From contig JAWKNA010000007.1 in NCBI GenBank assembly GCA_041391925.1, positions 271,958 to 335,957 on the forward strand: DNA of 64,000 nt. Direction: 5' to 3'. A program made the position numbers and the translations under genes. Source of the stretch: JBPOFM01 sp041391925. Its GTDB lineage: Bacteria; Bacteroidota; Bacteroidia; Flavobacteriales; Flavobacteriaceae. This document shows, one piece after another, positions 1-8,314 of the stretch (positions within the stretch are counted from its first letter, which is position 1; each line of letters opens with the position of its first letter). The notes under the pieces were generated by a model that searched no databases, had not been told where the DNA came from, and was given only the letters and a program-made list of their open reading frames with translations.

Positions 1-1
1 T

Positions 2-388
2 ATTCCAGCATCAACAGGAGCTGCAAAAGCTGTTGGAAAAGTCATACCAAAATTGGATGGTTTATTAACAGGAATGGCATTTAGAGTTCCTACAGCAGAC
101 GTTTCTGTTGTGGACTTAACGTTTAGAAGTAAAAAAGAAACTTCTTTGGAAGCCATCAAAAAAGCATTCAAAGATGCGTCAGAAGGAAGTATGAAAGGCA
201 TTGTAGGCTACACAGATGAAATGGTTGTTTCCCAAGATTTTGTTGGAGAAACCAGAACCTGTGTGTTTGATGCAGATGCTTCAATTGAATTGAACTCTCG
301 ATTCTTTAAAATTGTTGGATGGTACGATAATGAGTTTGCCTATTCAACCAAATTGGTAGAATTGGCAGAGCATATTCATTCTTTATAA
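2..388 (+). CDS. gap: Glyceraldehyde-3-phosphate dehydrogenase, C-terminal part
   Basis: This is the 3' end of a gene that starts before the window, open from base 2. It encodes the last ~128 residues of the catalytic domain of glyceraldehyde-3-phosphate dehydrogenase, the cytoplasmic glycolytic enzyme that makes 1,3-bisphosphoglycerate. The sequence runs from STGAAKAVGKVIPKLDG through GMAFRVPTADVSVVDLT to the conserved C-terminal WYDNEFAYSTKLVELAEHI helix, all hallmarks of the family. The active-site Cys and the NAD domain lie upstream, outside the window. The ATG at base 53 is internal and is not the gene start. The gene is followed by an N-acetylglucosamine kinase-like gene and methylglyoxal synthase on the same strand. 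The family assignment is certain; the paralogue type (GapA versus GapB) cannot be decided from this part. Confidence 0.95.
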   Translation: MPASTGAAKAVGKVIPKLDGLLTGMAFRVPTADVSVVDLTFRSKKETSLEAIKKAFKDASEGSMKGIVGYTDEMVVSQDFVGETRTCVFDADASIELNSRFFKIVGWYDNEFAYSTKLVELAEHIHSL

Positions 389-466
389 TATAAACTTCAC
401 ATTCCGTATAAGTTTTACTATATTTATATAGTCCGAACTTGTACGGAATTCTTATTCAAAAGACAA

Positions 467-1327
467 ATGATTTTAATAGTTGACAGTGGTTCCACAAAGG
501 CAGATTGGATTTCTGTGGATAACAATGGAAAACAACTTCTGGAAAAAATAAGAACCAACGGATTGAACCCAGAAATCCTTAAGGAAAAAAAGCTCTATAA
601 AATTATTCGTAAAAGTGAAGCATTGATGGCCCACAAACGCGATGTCACACACGTTTTTTTCTATGGCGCAGGTTGTGGTACCGAAAATCCAAAGTTATTA
701 TTGAAAAAAGTTTTGGAAGATATTTTTGTCAATGCAGAGGTTGAAGTCACTGAAGATACCATGGCAGCTGTTAGAGCAACATTGAATCATGATGACGAAG
801 CAGCAGTAGTTTGCATCTTGGGAACAGGCTCCAATTGCAGTTATTACGATGGCAATCATTTGTATCAACGGATTACTTCTTTAGGGTATACCTTAATGGA
901 TGACGCTTCAGGAAATTATTATGGAAAGCAGTTGATTCGTGACTATTATTTTCACCATATGCCTGAAGCCATTAGTGTGTCATTTGGTGATAAATATAAT
1001 ATGGACGCAGATTATGTGAAATATAATTTATACAAACAACCAAGTCCGAATGCCTATTTGGCAAGCTTTGCTGAGTTTATGTTTTTAAACAAGGATTCCC
1101 AATATGTCCAAAATATGATTAAGGAAGGCGTGAGGCTTTTTGCCAAAAACATGATTCTTCAATTTAAAAATGAAATAAAGAAAGTGCCTGTACACTTTGC
1201 CGGGTCCATTGCATTCTTTTCTCAAACTGAAATACGGGAAGTTGGAGAAGAATTGGGCTTTAAAGTCGGTAATTTCGTGCGTCGCCCCATTGAAGGATTA
1301 GTTGCATATCATACAAAACGACTTTAA
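467..1327 (+). CDS. N-acetylglucosamine kinase-like ATPase (BadF/BadG family)
   Basis: A 286-residue cytoplasmic sugar kinase of the ASKHA (actin/hexokinase) fold. The phosphate-1 loop is visible at the N-terminus (LIVDSGSTKADW, about residues 3-14) and the phosphate-2/adenosine region as ILGTGSNCSYY near residue 117; a GxHFAGSIAFF-like segment near residue 245 closes the ATP site. These are the features of BadF/BadG/BcrA-type N-acetylglucosamine kinases, which phosphorylate GlcNAc released by cell-wall turnover. The GH3 hexosaminidase fusion at 16.5 kb could be a source of the substrate (inference). The stop codon overlaps the ATG of mgsA (TAATG), so the two are translationally coupled. Substrate specificity is inferred only from family. 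Confidence 0.85.
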   Translation: MILIVDSGSTKADWISVDNNGKQLLEKIRTNGLNPEILKEKKLYKIIRKSEALMAHKRDVTHVFFYGAGCGTENPKLLLKKVLEDIFVNAEVEVTEDTMAAVRATLNHDDEAAVVCILGTGSNCSYYDGNHLYQRITSLGYTLMDDASGNYYGKQLIRDYYFHHMPEAISVSFGDKYNMDADYVKYNLYKQPSPNAYLASFAEFMFLNKDSQYVQNMIKEGVRLFAKNMILQFKNEIKKVPVHFAGSIAFFSQTEIREVGEELGFKVGNFVRRPIEGLVAYHTKRL

Positions 1328-1689
1328 TGGAAATTGCACTCATCGCTCATGATGGCAAGAAAGCAGAAATGGTTCAGTTTCTAAATGAGCACAAAAATAT
1401 TCTCCAACAAAAAGAAATAACACTCGTTTCAACAGGAACTACCGGAAAAAAAGTTGAAAACGCAGGTTTTGAAGTTCTACGACTATTATCCGGCCCGCTT
1501 GGTGGAGATGCACAAATAGCTGCTCGTGTTGCAGAGGGCAAATGTAACATGGTATTGTTTTTTAGAGATCCTCTTGAAAAACACCCTCATGAACCAGATG
1601 TCTTGATGCTTATGCGGTTATGTGATGTGCACAATGTAGCATTGGCCACAAATCCTGCCACCGCAGATTTATTGATGAAAGGCTTGTAA
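1327..1689 (+). CDS. mgsA: Methylglyoxal synthase
   Basis: A 120-residue protein converting dihydroxyacetone phosphate to methylglyoxal plus phosphate, a bypass that relieves sugar-phosphate stress. The N-terminal IALIAHDGKKAEM, the STGTTG phosphate-binding loop (about residues 35-40), the SGPLGGDAQIA motif with the catalytic Asp (about residue 62) and the FFRDPLEKHPHEPDV stretch with the conserved His residues are all present. It is shorter than the ~150-residue E. coli enzyme, mainly at the N-terminus, which is normal for many bacterial forms. Its ATG overlaps the preceding kinase stop. The location immediately after gap fits a role at the triose-phosphate branch point. It converges with guaC, with five bases between the stops. 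Confidence 0.93.
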   Translation: MEIALIAHDGKKAEMVQFLNEHKNILQQKEITLVSTGTTGKKVENAGFEVLRLLSGPLGGDAQIAARVAEGKCNMVLFFRDPLEKHPHEPDVLMLMRLCDVHNVALATNPATADLLMKGL

Positions 1690-1694
1690 ATTTT

Positions 1695-2735
1695 CTATGA
1701 ATTATAAACTTTATTTTCTTGTTCCTCAACCCGAATGAAAGTTGTGCGTTTGGTCAATTCTTTCAATCGTTGAGCACCTACGTAGGTGCATGTGCTGCGT
1801 ACACCACCCAAAATATCTTTTATTGTGGTATCAACCTTTCCTCGATAGGGCACCTCTACCGTTTTGCCTTCGCTAGCTCTGTATTCGGCCACACCGCCTA
1901 CATGTTTTCCCATGGCTGTTTCTGAACTCATTCCGTAAAACTGCTTAAATGTTTTGCCTTTTCTTTCAAAAATTTCGCCACCACTTTCGTCATGTCCAGC
2001 AAGCATTCCGCCAAGCATCACAAAATCAGCACCTGCTCCAAAAGCTTTGGCAATATCTCCTGGCGTGGTACAACCTCCGTCACTTATAATTTGACCTCCT
2101 AAACCATGGGCTGCATCAGCACATTCAATAATTGCGGACAATTGTGGATAGCCTACACCCGTTTTGACCCTTGTGGTACATACAGACCCTGGCCCTATAC
2201 CTACCTTAATAATATCAGCACCTGCAATAAGCAGTTCTTCAACCATTTCACCAGTCACTACATTGCCTGCTATTATCACCTTGTTTGGATATTGTGAGCG
2301 GGTTTGCTTAACAAAATTCACAAAATGCTCCGAATAACCATTTGCTACGTCAATACAGATGAATTTTAAATTTTTATCCAGCTTTAGAACACCCTTTAGG
2401 TTTTCGGCATCTTTTTTTCCTGTGCCTGTACTTATGGCAATGTAATCTGTAACATCTTTTGGAGCTTTTGAAAGAAACGTTTTCCATTTTTCCACAGAAT
2501 AATGTTTATGGATGGTCGTGAACAATTGATGTTTACTTAATGCCAACGCCATCTCAAATGTTCCTACAGTGTCCATATTAGCGGCCATAATGGGTATGCC
2601 TGTCCATGTGAATGTGCTGTGCAAAAATTTAAACTCACGTTGCAAGTTCACTTGGGAACGACTTTTTAATGTGGAGCGTTTTGGACGTATCATCACGTCT
2701 TTGAAGCCTAATTTAATATCGTATTCTATTCGCAT
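1695..2735 (-). CDS. guaC: GMP reductase
   Basis: A 346-residue NADPH-dependent enzyme of the IMPDH/GMPR family that deaminates GMP to IMP in purine salvage. The substrate-binding loop GIGPGSVCTTRVKTGVGYPQ carries the catalytic Cys (about residue 186), followed by the ISDGGCTTPGDIAKAFGAGADFVMLGG phosphate-binding region. The N-terminus (KLGFKDVMIRPKRSTLKSRS) is typical of eukaryote-like/GuaC-type GMP reductases. There is no CBS domain, as expected for GMPR rather than IMPDH. The stop falls five bases from the stop of mgsA on the opposite strand, so little room exists for a terminator. A TAnnTTTG element lies 23-30 bases upstream of the ATG. Confidence 0.95.
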   Translation of the reverse strand: MRIEYDIKLGFKDVMIRPKRSTLKSRSQVNLQREFKFLHSTFTWTGIPIMAANMDTVGTFEMALALSKHQLFTTIHKHYSVEKWKTFLSKAPKDVTDYIAISTGTGKKDAENLKGVLKLDKNLKFICIDVANGYSEHFVNFVKQTRSQYPNKVIIAGNVVTGEMVEELLIAGADIIKVGIGPGSVCTTRVKTGVGYPQLSAIIECADAAHGLGGQIISDGGCTTPGDIAKAFGAGADFVMLGGMLAGHDESGGEIFERKGKTFKQFYGMSSETAMGKHVGGVAEYRASEGKTVEVPYRGKVDTTIKDILGGVRSTCTYVGAQRLKELTKRTTFIRVEEQENKVYNS

Positions 2736-2757
2736 TTTGAATGTCTTTGATTCTATT

Positions 2758-2765
2758 CAAAAATA
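2758..2765 (-). promoter_or_regulatory. Candidate promoter -7 element for guaC
   Basis: On the minus strand this reads TATTTTTG, an exact match to the Bacteroidota -7 consensus TAnnTTTG, 23-30 bases before the guaC ATG. No good -33 TTG is seen at the usual spacing, and this 8-mer is not rare in AT-rich DNA, so the call is tentative. Confidence 0.4.
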
Positions 2766-2816
2766 CACTTTAGAAAAAGAAATACATATAAGAAAAGGTA
2801 ACTAGAAAACATGATT

Positions 2817-2834
2817 TATCAACAGGTGTTGATA
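2817..2834. repeat. Perfect 8-bp inverted repeat between guaC and ridA
   Basis: TATCAACA-GG-TGTTGATA, with two bases between perfect 8-bp arms, just after the ridA stop and before the guaC promoter. It lacks a T-tract on either side, so it is not an obvious intrinsic terminator. A dyad operator or a weak hairpin for ridA mRNA are both possible. Confidence 0.35.
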
Positions 2835-2847
2835 CTCTATAAGGTAT

Positions 2848-3231
2848 TTAGCCTTTAACAGCAATCATGCTTATTTCCACATTCACAAACTTGGGTAAGT
2901 TGGCAACTTCTACCGTTTCACGGGCTGGAGCAGTATCACTATCAAAATAAGTGGCGTATACTTCATTGATTTTCCCAAAATTGTTCATATCGCTAATGAA
3001 AATGGAAGTCTTCACAACATTTTCAAATGTCATTCCAGCGGCTTCTAAAATTGCCTTCAGATTTTCCATTACCCGTTTGGTCTCAGTTTGGATGTTATCC
3101 ATGACCAGTTCCATGGTTTTTGGATCAAAGGCAACTTGTCCAGAGATATAAAGTGTATTTCCAGTCAAAACAGCTTGGTTGTATGGACCAATAGGAGCAG
3201 GAGCATTTGATGTATTGATGATTTTTTTCAT
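2848..3231 (-). CDS. ridA: RidA family reactive-intermediate deaminase
   Basis: A 127-residue protein of the YjgF/YER057c/UK114 family. RidA hydrolyses reactive enamine/imine intermediates released by PLP enzymes such as threonine dehydratase, protecting other PLP enzymes in the cytoplasm. Visible family features are the start NTSNAPAPIGPYNQAV, the central GQVAFDPKT and TKRVMENLKAILEAAG segments, and the C-terminal APARETVEVANLPKFVNVEI with the conserved substrate-binding Arg. Full length for the family (~125-130). It lies downstream of lptD on the same strand with about 70 bases between. Confidence 0.94.
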   Translation of the reverse strand: MKKIINTSNAPAPIGPYNQAVLTGNTLYISGQVAFDPKTMELVMDNIQTETKRVMENLKAILEAAGMTFENVVKTSIFISDMNNFGKINEVYATYFDSDTAPARETVEVANLPKFVNVEISMIAVKG

Positions 3232-3300
3232 GATATTATAAAATTAGTATAATCTGTTATGAAACTTTGAGTCTGAAAAACTTCCCATTACCTCTAAACC

Positions 3301-6078
3301 TTATAGACGTTGGTCAGGCCGCCTGCGTTGATCATATTTAAGGTCTTTTAACAGATTCGATTTAATACCGATAAAGAAGCTCCATGAGCTTCGGGTGCTG
3401 AATGGAATCCAACTAAAATTCATTCGCCAGCTCAATAAATCGCGTTCAAAACGCAACTGTGTATAGGTAAATCCTTGGTTCTTGAAATCATAACCAGAAG
3501 ACGCACCTACGGACCACCGCGGAGAAATTTCCATATCTCCAGAAAACATCAAGGTGTTTGAGGAAATTTCATTTTCACGAGCGTTGTTGGAATAATTGAC
3601 AGCATAATTCAGACGTAGACTCCAAGGGATTTTATAATTGTAAAGCTCACTTGGCGTTTCTTCTTCCTCTTCTTCATCGTTCAATCGCTGATCCGAAAAA
3701 TCCTGGGGTTTCCCAAACAAGTCATCCGGACGTCCACCACTTTTAAGCGATTCCTCTTCTTGTTTTTCATCCAATCCATCACCACCTGAAAAAGTGCTAT
3801 TAGAAAGGGTGTAGCTAAGTGTCAGATTACCAGAAGTCCATCTGAATAAGCTGCCTCCGTTATTGATGTTGAACTTATCAATTTTACGATTGTTATTATC
3901 CAAAGCATAAGGATCTAAAACCATCCCAAAATTTATACTCATTTTATTGTTTAAAATTTGTGTGCCACCAGAGACTCGTAATGGGCTCCATTGCAAGGAA
4001 TCACCAGCAAAATTGTAAGAGGTAGAAAAGTTCAGGTTGTCCAACAACTTAACTTTTTTTGCTTCTGTTGCGGTAGAATCCTTGGGACGAACTTTCATTT
4101 CAATATTGTTGGCCAATGACAATCCCAATGAACTGGAAAAGTTTTTATTGGGACCACCAAAAATGGAGTTTTGAAACCTTGTATATTCTTCTGTGGTCAT
4201 CGTACCATCCGCATCAATATATTCAAAACTATCGTAATACTGATCAAAAGCGGGATTGATGTTATAGCTGATGGATGGACGCATGACATGCCGAATGGCT
4301 TGTATTTTTGGGTCTTTTCCTGGTTTTGTAAATGGAAACATTCCGTAGATGGTGGTACCGATACTCGTACTGAAATTGTAGGTCCTAAAGCTGTCAAAAC
4401 CTTTAACATCCTCAAACAAAACCCTACCGGTTTCTTCATCATAAAATGGCCTGGCAGTATTAAAGGTCCAGTTTTCATCAAAATTGGTATTGGCGCTCAC
4501 ACTGAAATATTTGAACACCTTAAAATTGGTTGCAATCGGAATGGTGTGTTTGACTCCCATCAATGAATCATCAAACATTTCCTTTTTAAAAAATAAAGAA
4601 TCGGTCGTTTCAATACGGTTTTCTGCCCTAACATTATATTGAAAGTTGATATTTTGAATGATTCCCTTTTTGGTTCCAATGGAAGGCTCAAATGGAAATA
4701 TACGGCTGACACTTCCCTGAAAGGTCGGCAAGGTCATATTGATTTTCTGGGTTTGGGTATTTTGAGAATGTGTGGCCGTGATGCTGTAGTTGATGCTTGG
4801 CTCCGTGTCAAATGTTTTGGAATATGAAACAGATGAGGATAAAGTATTGTTCAAAAAGTTGGACTGATTGATTTGATTGATGGATTCTTGATAGTAGCGA
4901 CTGCTCCCAAGATTGACAGATGCTGAAAAACGAGAGCTTGGATTGGATTTAGCATCTTGAGAATGCGTCCATCGAATGTTGTAAATTGAACTTTTGGAAT
5001 AATCTGGAAAACCCCTCTCGCTGGTAATTAAATTCTCATACCGAAAACCGATATCACCTCTAAAGCGATAGCGCAAAGCGTACTGAGACCCCAAACGTAA
5101 CCCATAACTTCCGTTGGTCCAATAATCTCCAAGGACTTCCAAATCAATGTAATCACTGATGGCAAAATAATAACCTCCATTTGTTAGACCATAACCTCGT
5201 TGACTTTCTTGCCCAAAGGTTGGGAATAGAATTCCTGAGGTCTGTTTATCCGTCAATGGAAAATATGCAAAGGGCAATCCAATGGGAGTGGGCACATTGT
5301 AGATGTACATATTGGTCAAACCGACCACCACTTTTTTCCCAGGGACGACTTTTGCCTTTCGCATCCTAAAATAATATTCAGGATCTTCACGATCTTCGGA
5401 GGTGGTAAATTTTCCTTCCTTTAAGAAATACACTGAATCATTTTCCTTTTTTGTGAGCTCGGCATCAATATAACCGCCACTTTGTTCGGTCCTGGAGTTG
5501 AAAATAAGAGCTTTTTTGGTTTCCGTATTAAAAATAATGGAATCGGGTTCCACAATATTCGCACCTTGTTTAAATACAGGTGCCTGAGTATAAGTGCCCA
5601 AAGAATCTTTTAGACGTCCTGCGTATACTAAATTTTTACTGTAATCAATTACGATGATGCCTGATTTTATTTCCATGTCTTGATACAGTACTTCAGCCTC
5701 ATTGAAAAGCCTGATTTTTTGCTCCCGTTGATTGATGGATACATAATCTTTGGCCTTATATTTTACAATGCCTTCAAGAAAATCTTTCTTTTTAGGAATG
5801 GTATCGGATTTCACCGTATCATTTTCTCTCAAATTGATTGGGAGCGCTTTCAAAGAATCCACAGTCATTACCACACTGTCCCTTTCGGTGGATTTTATGG
5901 GTTCGGTAGATTTTGGCAAATCTTGAGCTAACCCTAAAGTGTTAATAAACCCTGTAAAACTTAAGGTAAAAAGTATGTGAAGGACTTGTATACGCAATGC
6001 TTTTAGGTGTATTTTTGTAAAAGTATGGCTCGGTTTTTGAATCCCCAAAATTACATATATTTTTTTGGGATTGTCCAA
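3301..6078 (-). CDS. lptD: LPS-assembly protein LptD (OstA-like)
   Basis: A 925-residue outer-membrane protein. After the signal region and a short linker, residues ~100-240 form an OstA-like jellyroll (NQREQKIRLFNEAEVLYQDMEIKSGIIVIDY...), followed by a long beta-rich barrel that ends in a WSFFIGIKSNLLKDLKYDQRRRPDQRL tail. Bacteroidota LptD is predicted to insert lipopolysaccharide into the outer leaflet. The listed start is a TTG at 6078. A later TTG at 5997 would give a cleaner signal peptide (RIQVLHILFTLSFTGF... ending GLAQ). The stretch between the two looks conserved in related species from memory, so the longer form is kept. Acidic low-complexity runs (DEEEEEE, about residue 800) interrupt the barrel. 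Divergent from the amidase, with which it shares a very short upstream region. Confidence 0.88.
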   Translation of the reverse strand: MDNPKKIYVILGIQKPSHTFTKIHLKALRIQVLHILFTLSFTGFINTLGLAQDLPKSTEPIKSTERDSVVMTVDSLKALPINLRENDTVKSDTIPKKKDFLEGIVKYKAKDYVSINQREQKIRLFNEAEVLYQDMEIKSGIIVIDYSKNLVYAGRLKDSLGTYTQAPVFKQGANIVEPDSIIFNTETKKALIFNSRTEQSGGYIDAELTKKENDSVYFLKEGKFTTSEDREDPEYYFRMRKAKVVPGKKVVVGLTNMYIYNVPTPIGLPFAYFPLTDKQTSGILFPTFGQESQRGYGLTNGGYYFAISDYIDLEVLGDYWTNGSYGLRLGSQYALRYRFRGDIGFRYENLITSERGFPDYSKSSIYNIRWTHSQDAKSNPSSRFSASVNLGSSRYYQESINQINQSNFLNNTLSSSVSYSKTFDTEPSINYSITATHSQNTQTQKINMTLPTFQGSVSRIFPFEPSIGTKKGIIQNINFQYNVRAENRIETTDSLFFKKEMFDDSLMGVKHTIPIATNFKVFKYFSVSANTNFDENWTFNTARPFYDEETGRVLFEDVKGFDSFRTYNFSTSIGTTIYGMFPFTKPGKDPKIQAIRHVMRPSISYNINPAFDQYYDSFEYIDADGTMTTEEYTRFQNSIFGGPNKNFSSSLGLSLANNIEMKVRPKDSTATEAKKVKLLDNLNFSTSYNFAGDSLQWSPLRVSGGTQILNNKMSINFGMVLDPYALDNNNRKIDKFNINNGGSLFRWTSGNLTLSYTLSNSTFSGGDGLDEKQEEESLKSGGRPDDLFGKPQDFSDQRLNDEEEEEETPSELYNYKIPWSLRLNYAVNYSNNARENEISSNTLMFSGDMEISPRWSVGASSGYDFKNQGFTYTQLRFERDLLSWRMNFSWIPFSTRSSWSFFIGIKSNLLKDLKYDQRRRPDQRL
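5986..6017 (+). promoter_or_regulatory. Candidate promoter for the amidase, inside the lptD 5' end
   Basis: TTG at 5986-5988 and TATTTTTG at 6010-6017, 21 bases apart, fit the Bacteroidota pattern TTG-N17~23-TAnnTTTG. It lies about 110 bases before the amidase ATG and within the annotated N-terminal codons of the divergent lptD gene. Confidence 0.45.
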
Positions 6079-6129
6079 TTATAAATCTAAAATTAAAATA
6101 AACCGAGTTTGTTAGCCGTTAAAATCCTT

Positions 6130-7278
6130 ATGAGAACGAAGACACTATCTACAATCGTATCAGCAGTCATTATATTTACATGTTTTTTAACATCTTCATA
6201 TGCATTTCAAAAAGGCAAGGATAAGTTTATTGTAGTACTTGACGCAGGACATGGAGGTAAAGACCCAGGTAAAAATTCAAAATATGGATATAAAGAAAAG
6301 GACATTGCCTTAAAAATTGCATTGGCAGTTGGAAAAAATCTTGAAAAGAATGGGGAATTTAAAGTCGTTTATACACGTAAAACCGATGTTTTTGTTGAAC
6401 TCAAAGATAGAGCAAAAATTGCCAATGATGCCAATGCCGATTTATTTGTGTCCATTCACTGTAACGCCCATCACACGGAAGCCTCTGGTACAGAAACATA
6501 CGTATTGGATTTAAAAAACACGAATAAAAACTTTGAGGTCGCAAAGGCAGAAAACGAAGTAATATTTCTTGAAGAGGATTATGAAAAGCACTATGAAGGA
6601 TTTGATCCACATTCTCCGGTATCATCCATTGGTATTTCATTGATGCAAGAGGAATACACAGAAAACAGCATACTCTTAGCTAGCTATATCGAGAAAAAAT
6701 TTGTGAGCAAAACCAATCGTAAAAGTAGAGGAGTAAAACAAGCGAGTCTATGGGTGATCCATCAAACTGCAATGCCTAGCGTGCTGATTGAAACAGGGTT
6801 TGTTACTAACAAAGAAGAAGGAGCTTATCTCAATTCTTCTAAAGGTCAGGAAGAAGTTTCTGATGTAATTTATGAAGCCATTCACGACTATAAAAAGATT
6901 TTGGATCAAAATGTGGGCGAAAATATTTATGCCCAATCCACTACACCCATGGTTGTTGAAGAACATGATACCATCGAAAAGGTTGATATAGAAACACCTG
7001 AACTGATTTACAACAATATTGTATTTAAAGTACAATTGGCAGCAAGCTCCAACAAACTGGAACCAAAACCCTTTAATTTCAATGGTTTGAAGGATGTTTC
7101 AAGAGAAAAGGAAGGCAAATTGTTTAAATATTTCTACGGCTATACAAGTGATTATAACAAAATAAAACAACTCCAAGCTGAAGCTCAAAAAATTGGATAT
7201 CCTGAATGTTTTATCGTAGCTTACAAGGATGGAAAACGAATTGACCTCAATGAGGCACTTAAAACTACTGCAAATTAA
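6130..7278 (+). CDS. N-acetylmuramoyl-L-alanine amidase with C-terminal SPOR-like domain
   Basis: A 382-residue secreted zinc amidase (Amidase_3 family) that cleaves the bond between MurNAc and the stem peptide during septum splitting and wall turnover. The ATG at 6130 is preferred over the upstream TTG at 6109 because it gives a clean signal peptide (MRTKTLSTIVSAVIIFTCFLTSSYA). Zinc ligands and catalytic residues are visible: VVLDAGHGGKDPG (His ~41), a Glu in the following helix, SIHCNAHH, and VLIETGFVTN with the catalytic Glu. The last ~75 residues (VFKVQLAASS...FIVAYKDGKRI) resemble a SPOR peptidoglycan-binding domain. The gene is co-directional with the MCE protein downstream, a common flavobacterial envelope arrangement. 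Confidence 0.9.
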   Translation: MRTKTLSTIVSAVIIFTCFLTSSYAFQKGKDKFIVVLDAGHGGKDPGKNSKYGYKEKDIALKIALAVGKNLEKNGEFKVVYTRKTDVFVELKDRAKIANDANADLFVSIHCNAHHTEASGTETYVLDLKNTNKNFEVAKAENEVIFLEEDYEKHYEGFDPHSPVSSIGISLMQEEYTENSILLASYIEKKFVSKTNRKSRGVKQASLWVIHQTAMPSVLIETGFVTNKEEGAYLNSSKGQEEVSDVIYEAIHDYKKILDQNVGENIYAQSTTPMVVEEHDTIEKVDIETPELIYNNIVFKVQLAASSNKLEPKPFNFNGLKDVSREKEGKLFKYFYGYTSDYNKIKQLQAEAQKIGYPECFIVAYKDGKRIDLNEALKTTAN

Positions 7279-7333
7279 AATCATTCTTACTATATTTATT
7301 GCTAATTTTGTGAGCAACTAAATCGTCTTAACA

Positions 7334-8305
7334 TTGAAAATTTCAAGAGAAGTCAAAACCGCAATATTGGTAATTTCAGGAATCGTATTGATGGTATTCC
7401 TATTCAATTACCTCAAAGGCATCAATTTACTGGATAACAATGCTGAATATCATACCACCTTTGATTATAATGCCCTAGATACTTCGGCCCCTGTCACCAT
7501 TAAAGGAAATAAGATTGGGAAAATCACCAATATTGAATACGATACCAAAACTGGTAAAACCAAAGTAACTATTTCTGTTGAAAATGATATCAAATTTTCC
7601 ACCAATAGCAAAATCAAACTGTATGAGACTGGCCTCATGGGAGGCAATGCATTGGCAATAGTCCCCGAGCCAGGAGATCAAATGGCAAAAAGTGGTGATT
7701 ATTTGGAATCAATGGTTGAATCTGGGCTTATCAAAAGTTTGACTGAAAATTTTTCAGGCATCAGCAGTAATCTTGGTACCACCATGCAATCAGCCGACAC
7801 TTTGTTGATCAACCTTAACAAATTGGTTGTTGACGATTCGGAAGATGGGTTAAAGCGCACCATTGCTGAGCTGAACACCACAATAGCATCCTTTAATAGA
7901 TTGTCTAACAGCATCAATGCATTGGTATCCAAAAATGATGCAGAGTTGAGTTCTGCCATTAAAAATTTTAATCAAGTCAGCTCAGACCTCGCTGTAATGA
8001 GTGAGGATTTAAAGACTGTTAAACTTTCAGAATCTGTTGCCCAATTGGAAAGCACCTTGCAAAGTGTCAACTCGTTAATGGCTGATGTCAAGAATGGAAA
8101 CGGGACACTTGGAAAATTGATGACAGATGATAAATTGTATACAAACCTTGAAGGCGCTTCTAAGCAATTGGAACAATTGCTTCAGGATTTTAAACTAAAT
8201 CCAAAACGGTATGTTCATTTTTCTGTTTTTGGAAAAAAACCTGGAAAGTTTGATGCCGAAGAAAATAGTATTGAAGACCAAAAAACCCAGCCGGAGAAGA
8301 ACTAA
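7334..8305 (+). CDS. MlaD/MCE family lipid-transport protein
   Basis: A 323-residue protein with one N-terminal membrane helix (about residues 8-25, TAILVISGIVLMVFLFNYL) followed by an MCE domain (about 38-115; DTSAPVTIKGNKIGKITNIEY... LYETGLMGGNALAIV). A long helical region with Ser/Asn-rich heptads continues to about residue 280. MCE proteins form hexameric rings in the periplasm that carry phospholipids between membranes, fed by an MlaE/MlaF ABC complex; no permease or ATPase is present in this window. The start is a TTG at 7334; no better ATG is available. The stop precedes the Fe-S protein by ten bases, so the genes probably share a transcript. Confidence 0.87.
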   Translation: MKISREVKTAILVISGIVLMVFLFNYLKGINLLDNNAEYHTTFDYNALDTSAPVTIKGNKIGKITNIEYDTKTGKTKVTISVENDIKFSTNSKIKLYETGLMGGNALAIVPEPGDQMAKSGDYLESMVESGLIKSLTENFSGISSNLGTTMQSADTLLINLNKLVVDDSEDGLKRTIAELNTTIASFNRLSNSINALVSKNDAELSSAIKNFNQVSSDLAVMSEDLKTVKLSESVAQLESTLQSVNSLMADVKNGNGTLGKLMTDDKLYTNLEGASKQLEQLLQDFKLNPKRYVHFSVFGKKPGKFDAEENSIEDQKTQPEKN

Positions 8306-8314
8306 GACCAATCG

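Noticed and set aside
2817..2834. Pair of DnaA boxes or replication origin
   Set aside because: Only two imperfect boxes, no AT-rich unwinding element or dnaA/dnaN genes; ordinary intergenic setting.
4171..4566. 131-codon open frame antisense to lptD
   Set aside because: No start context or recognisable domain; lptD coding is continuous here.
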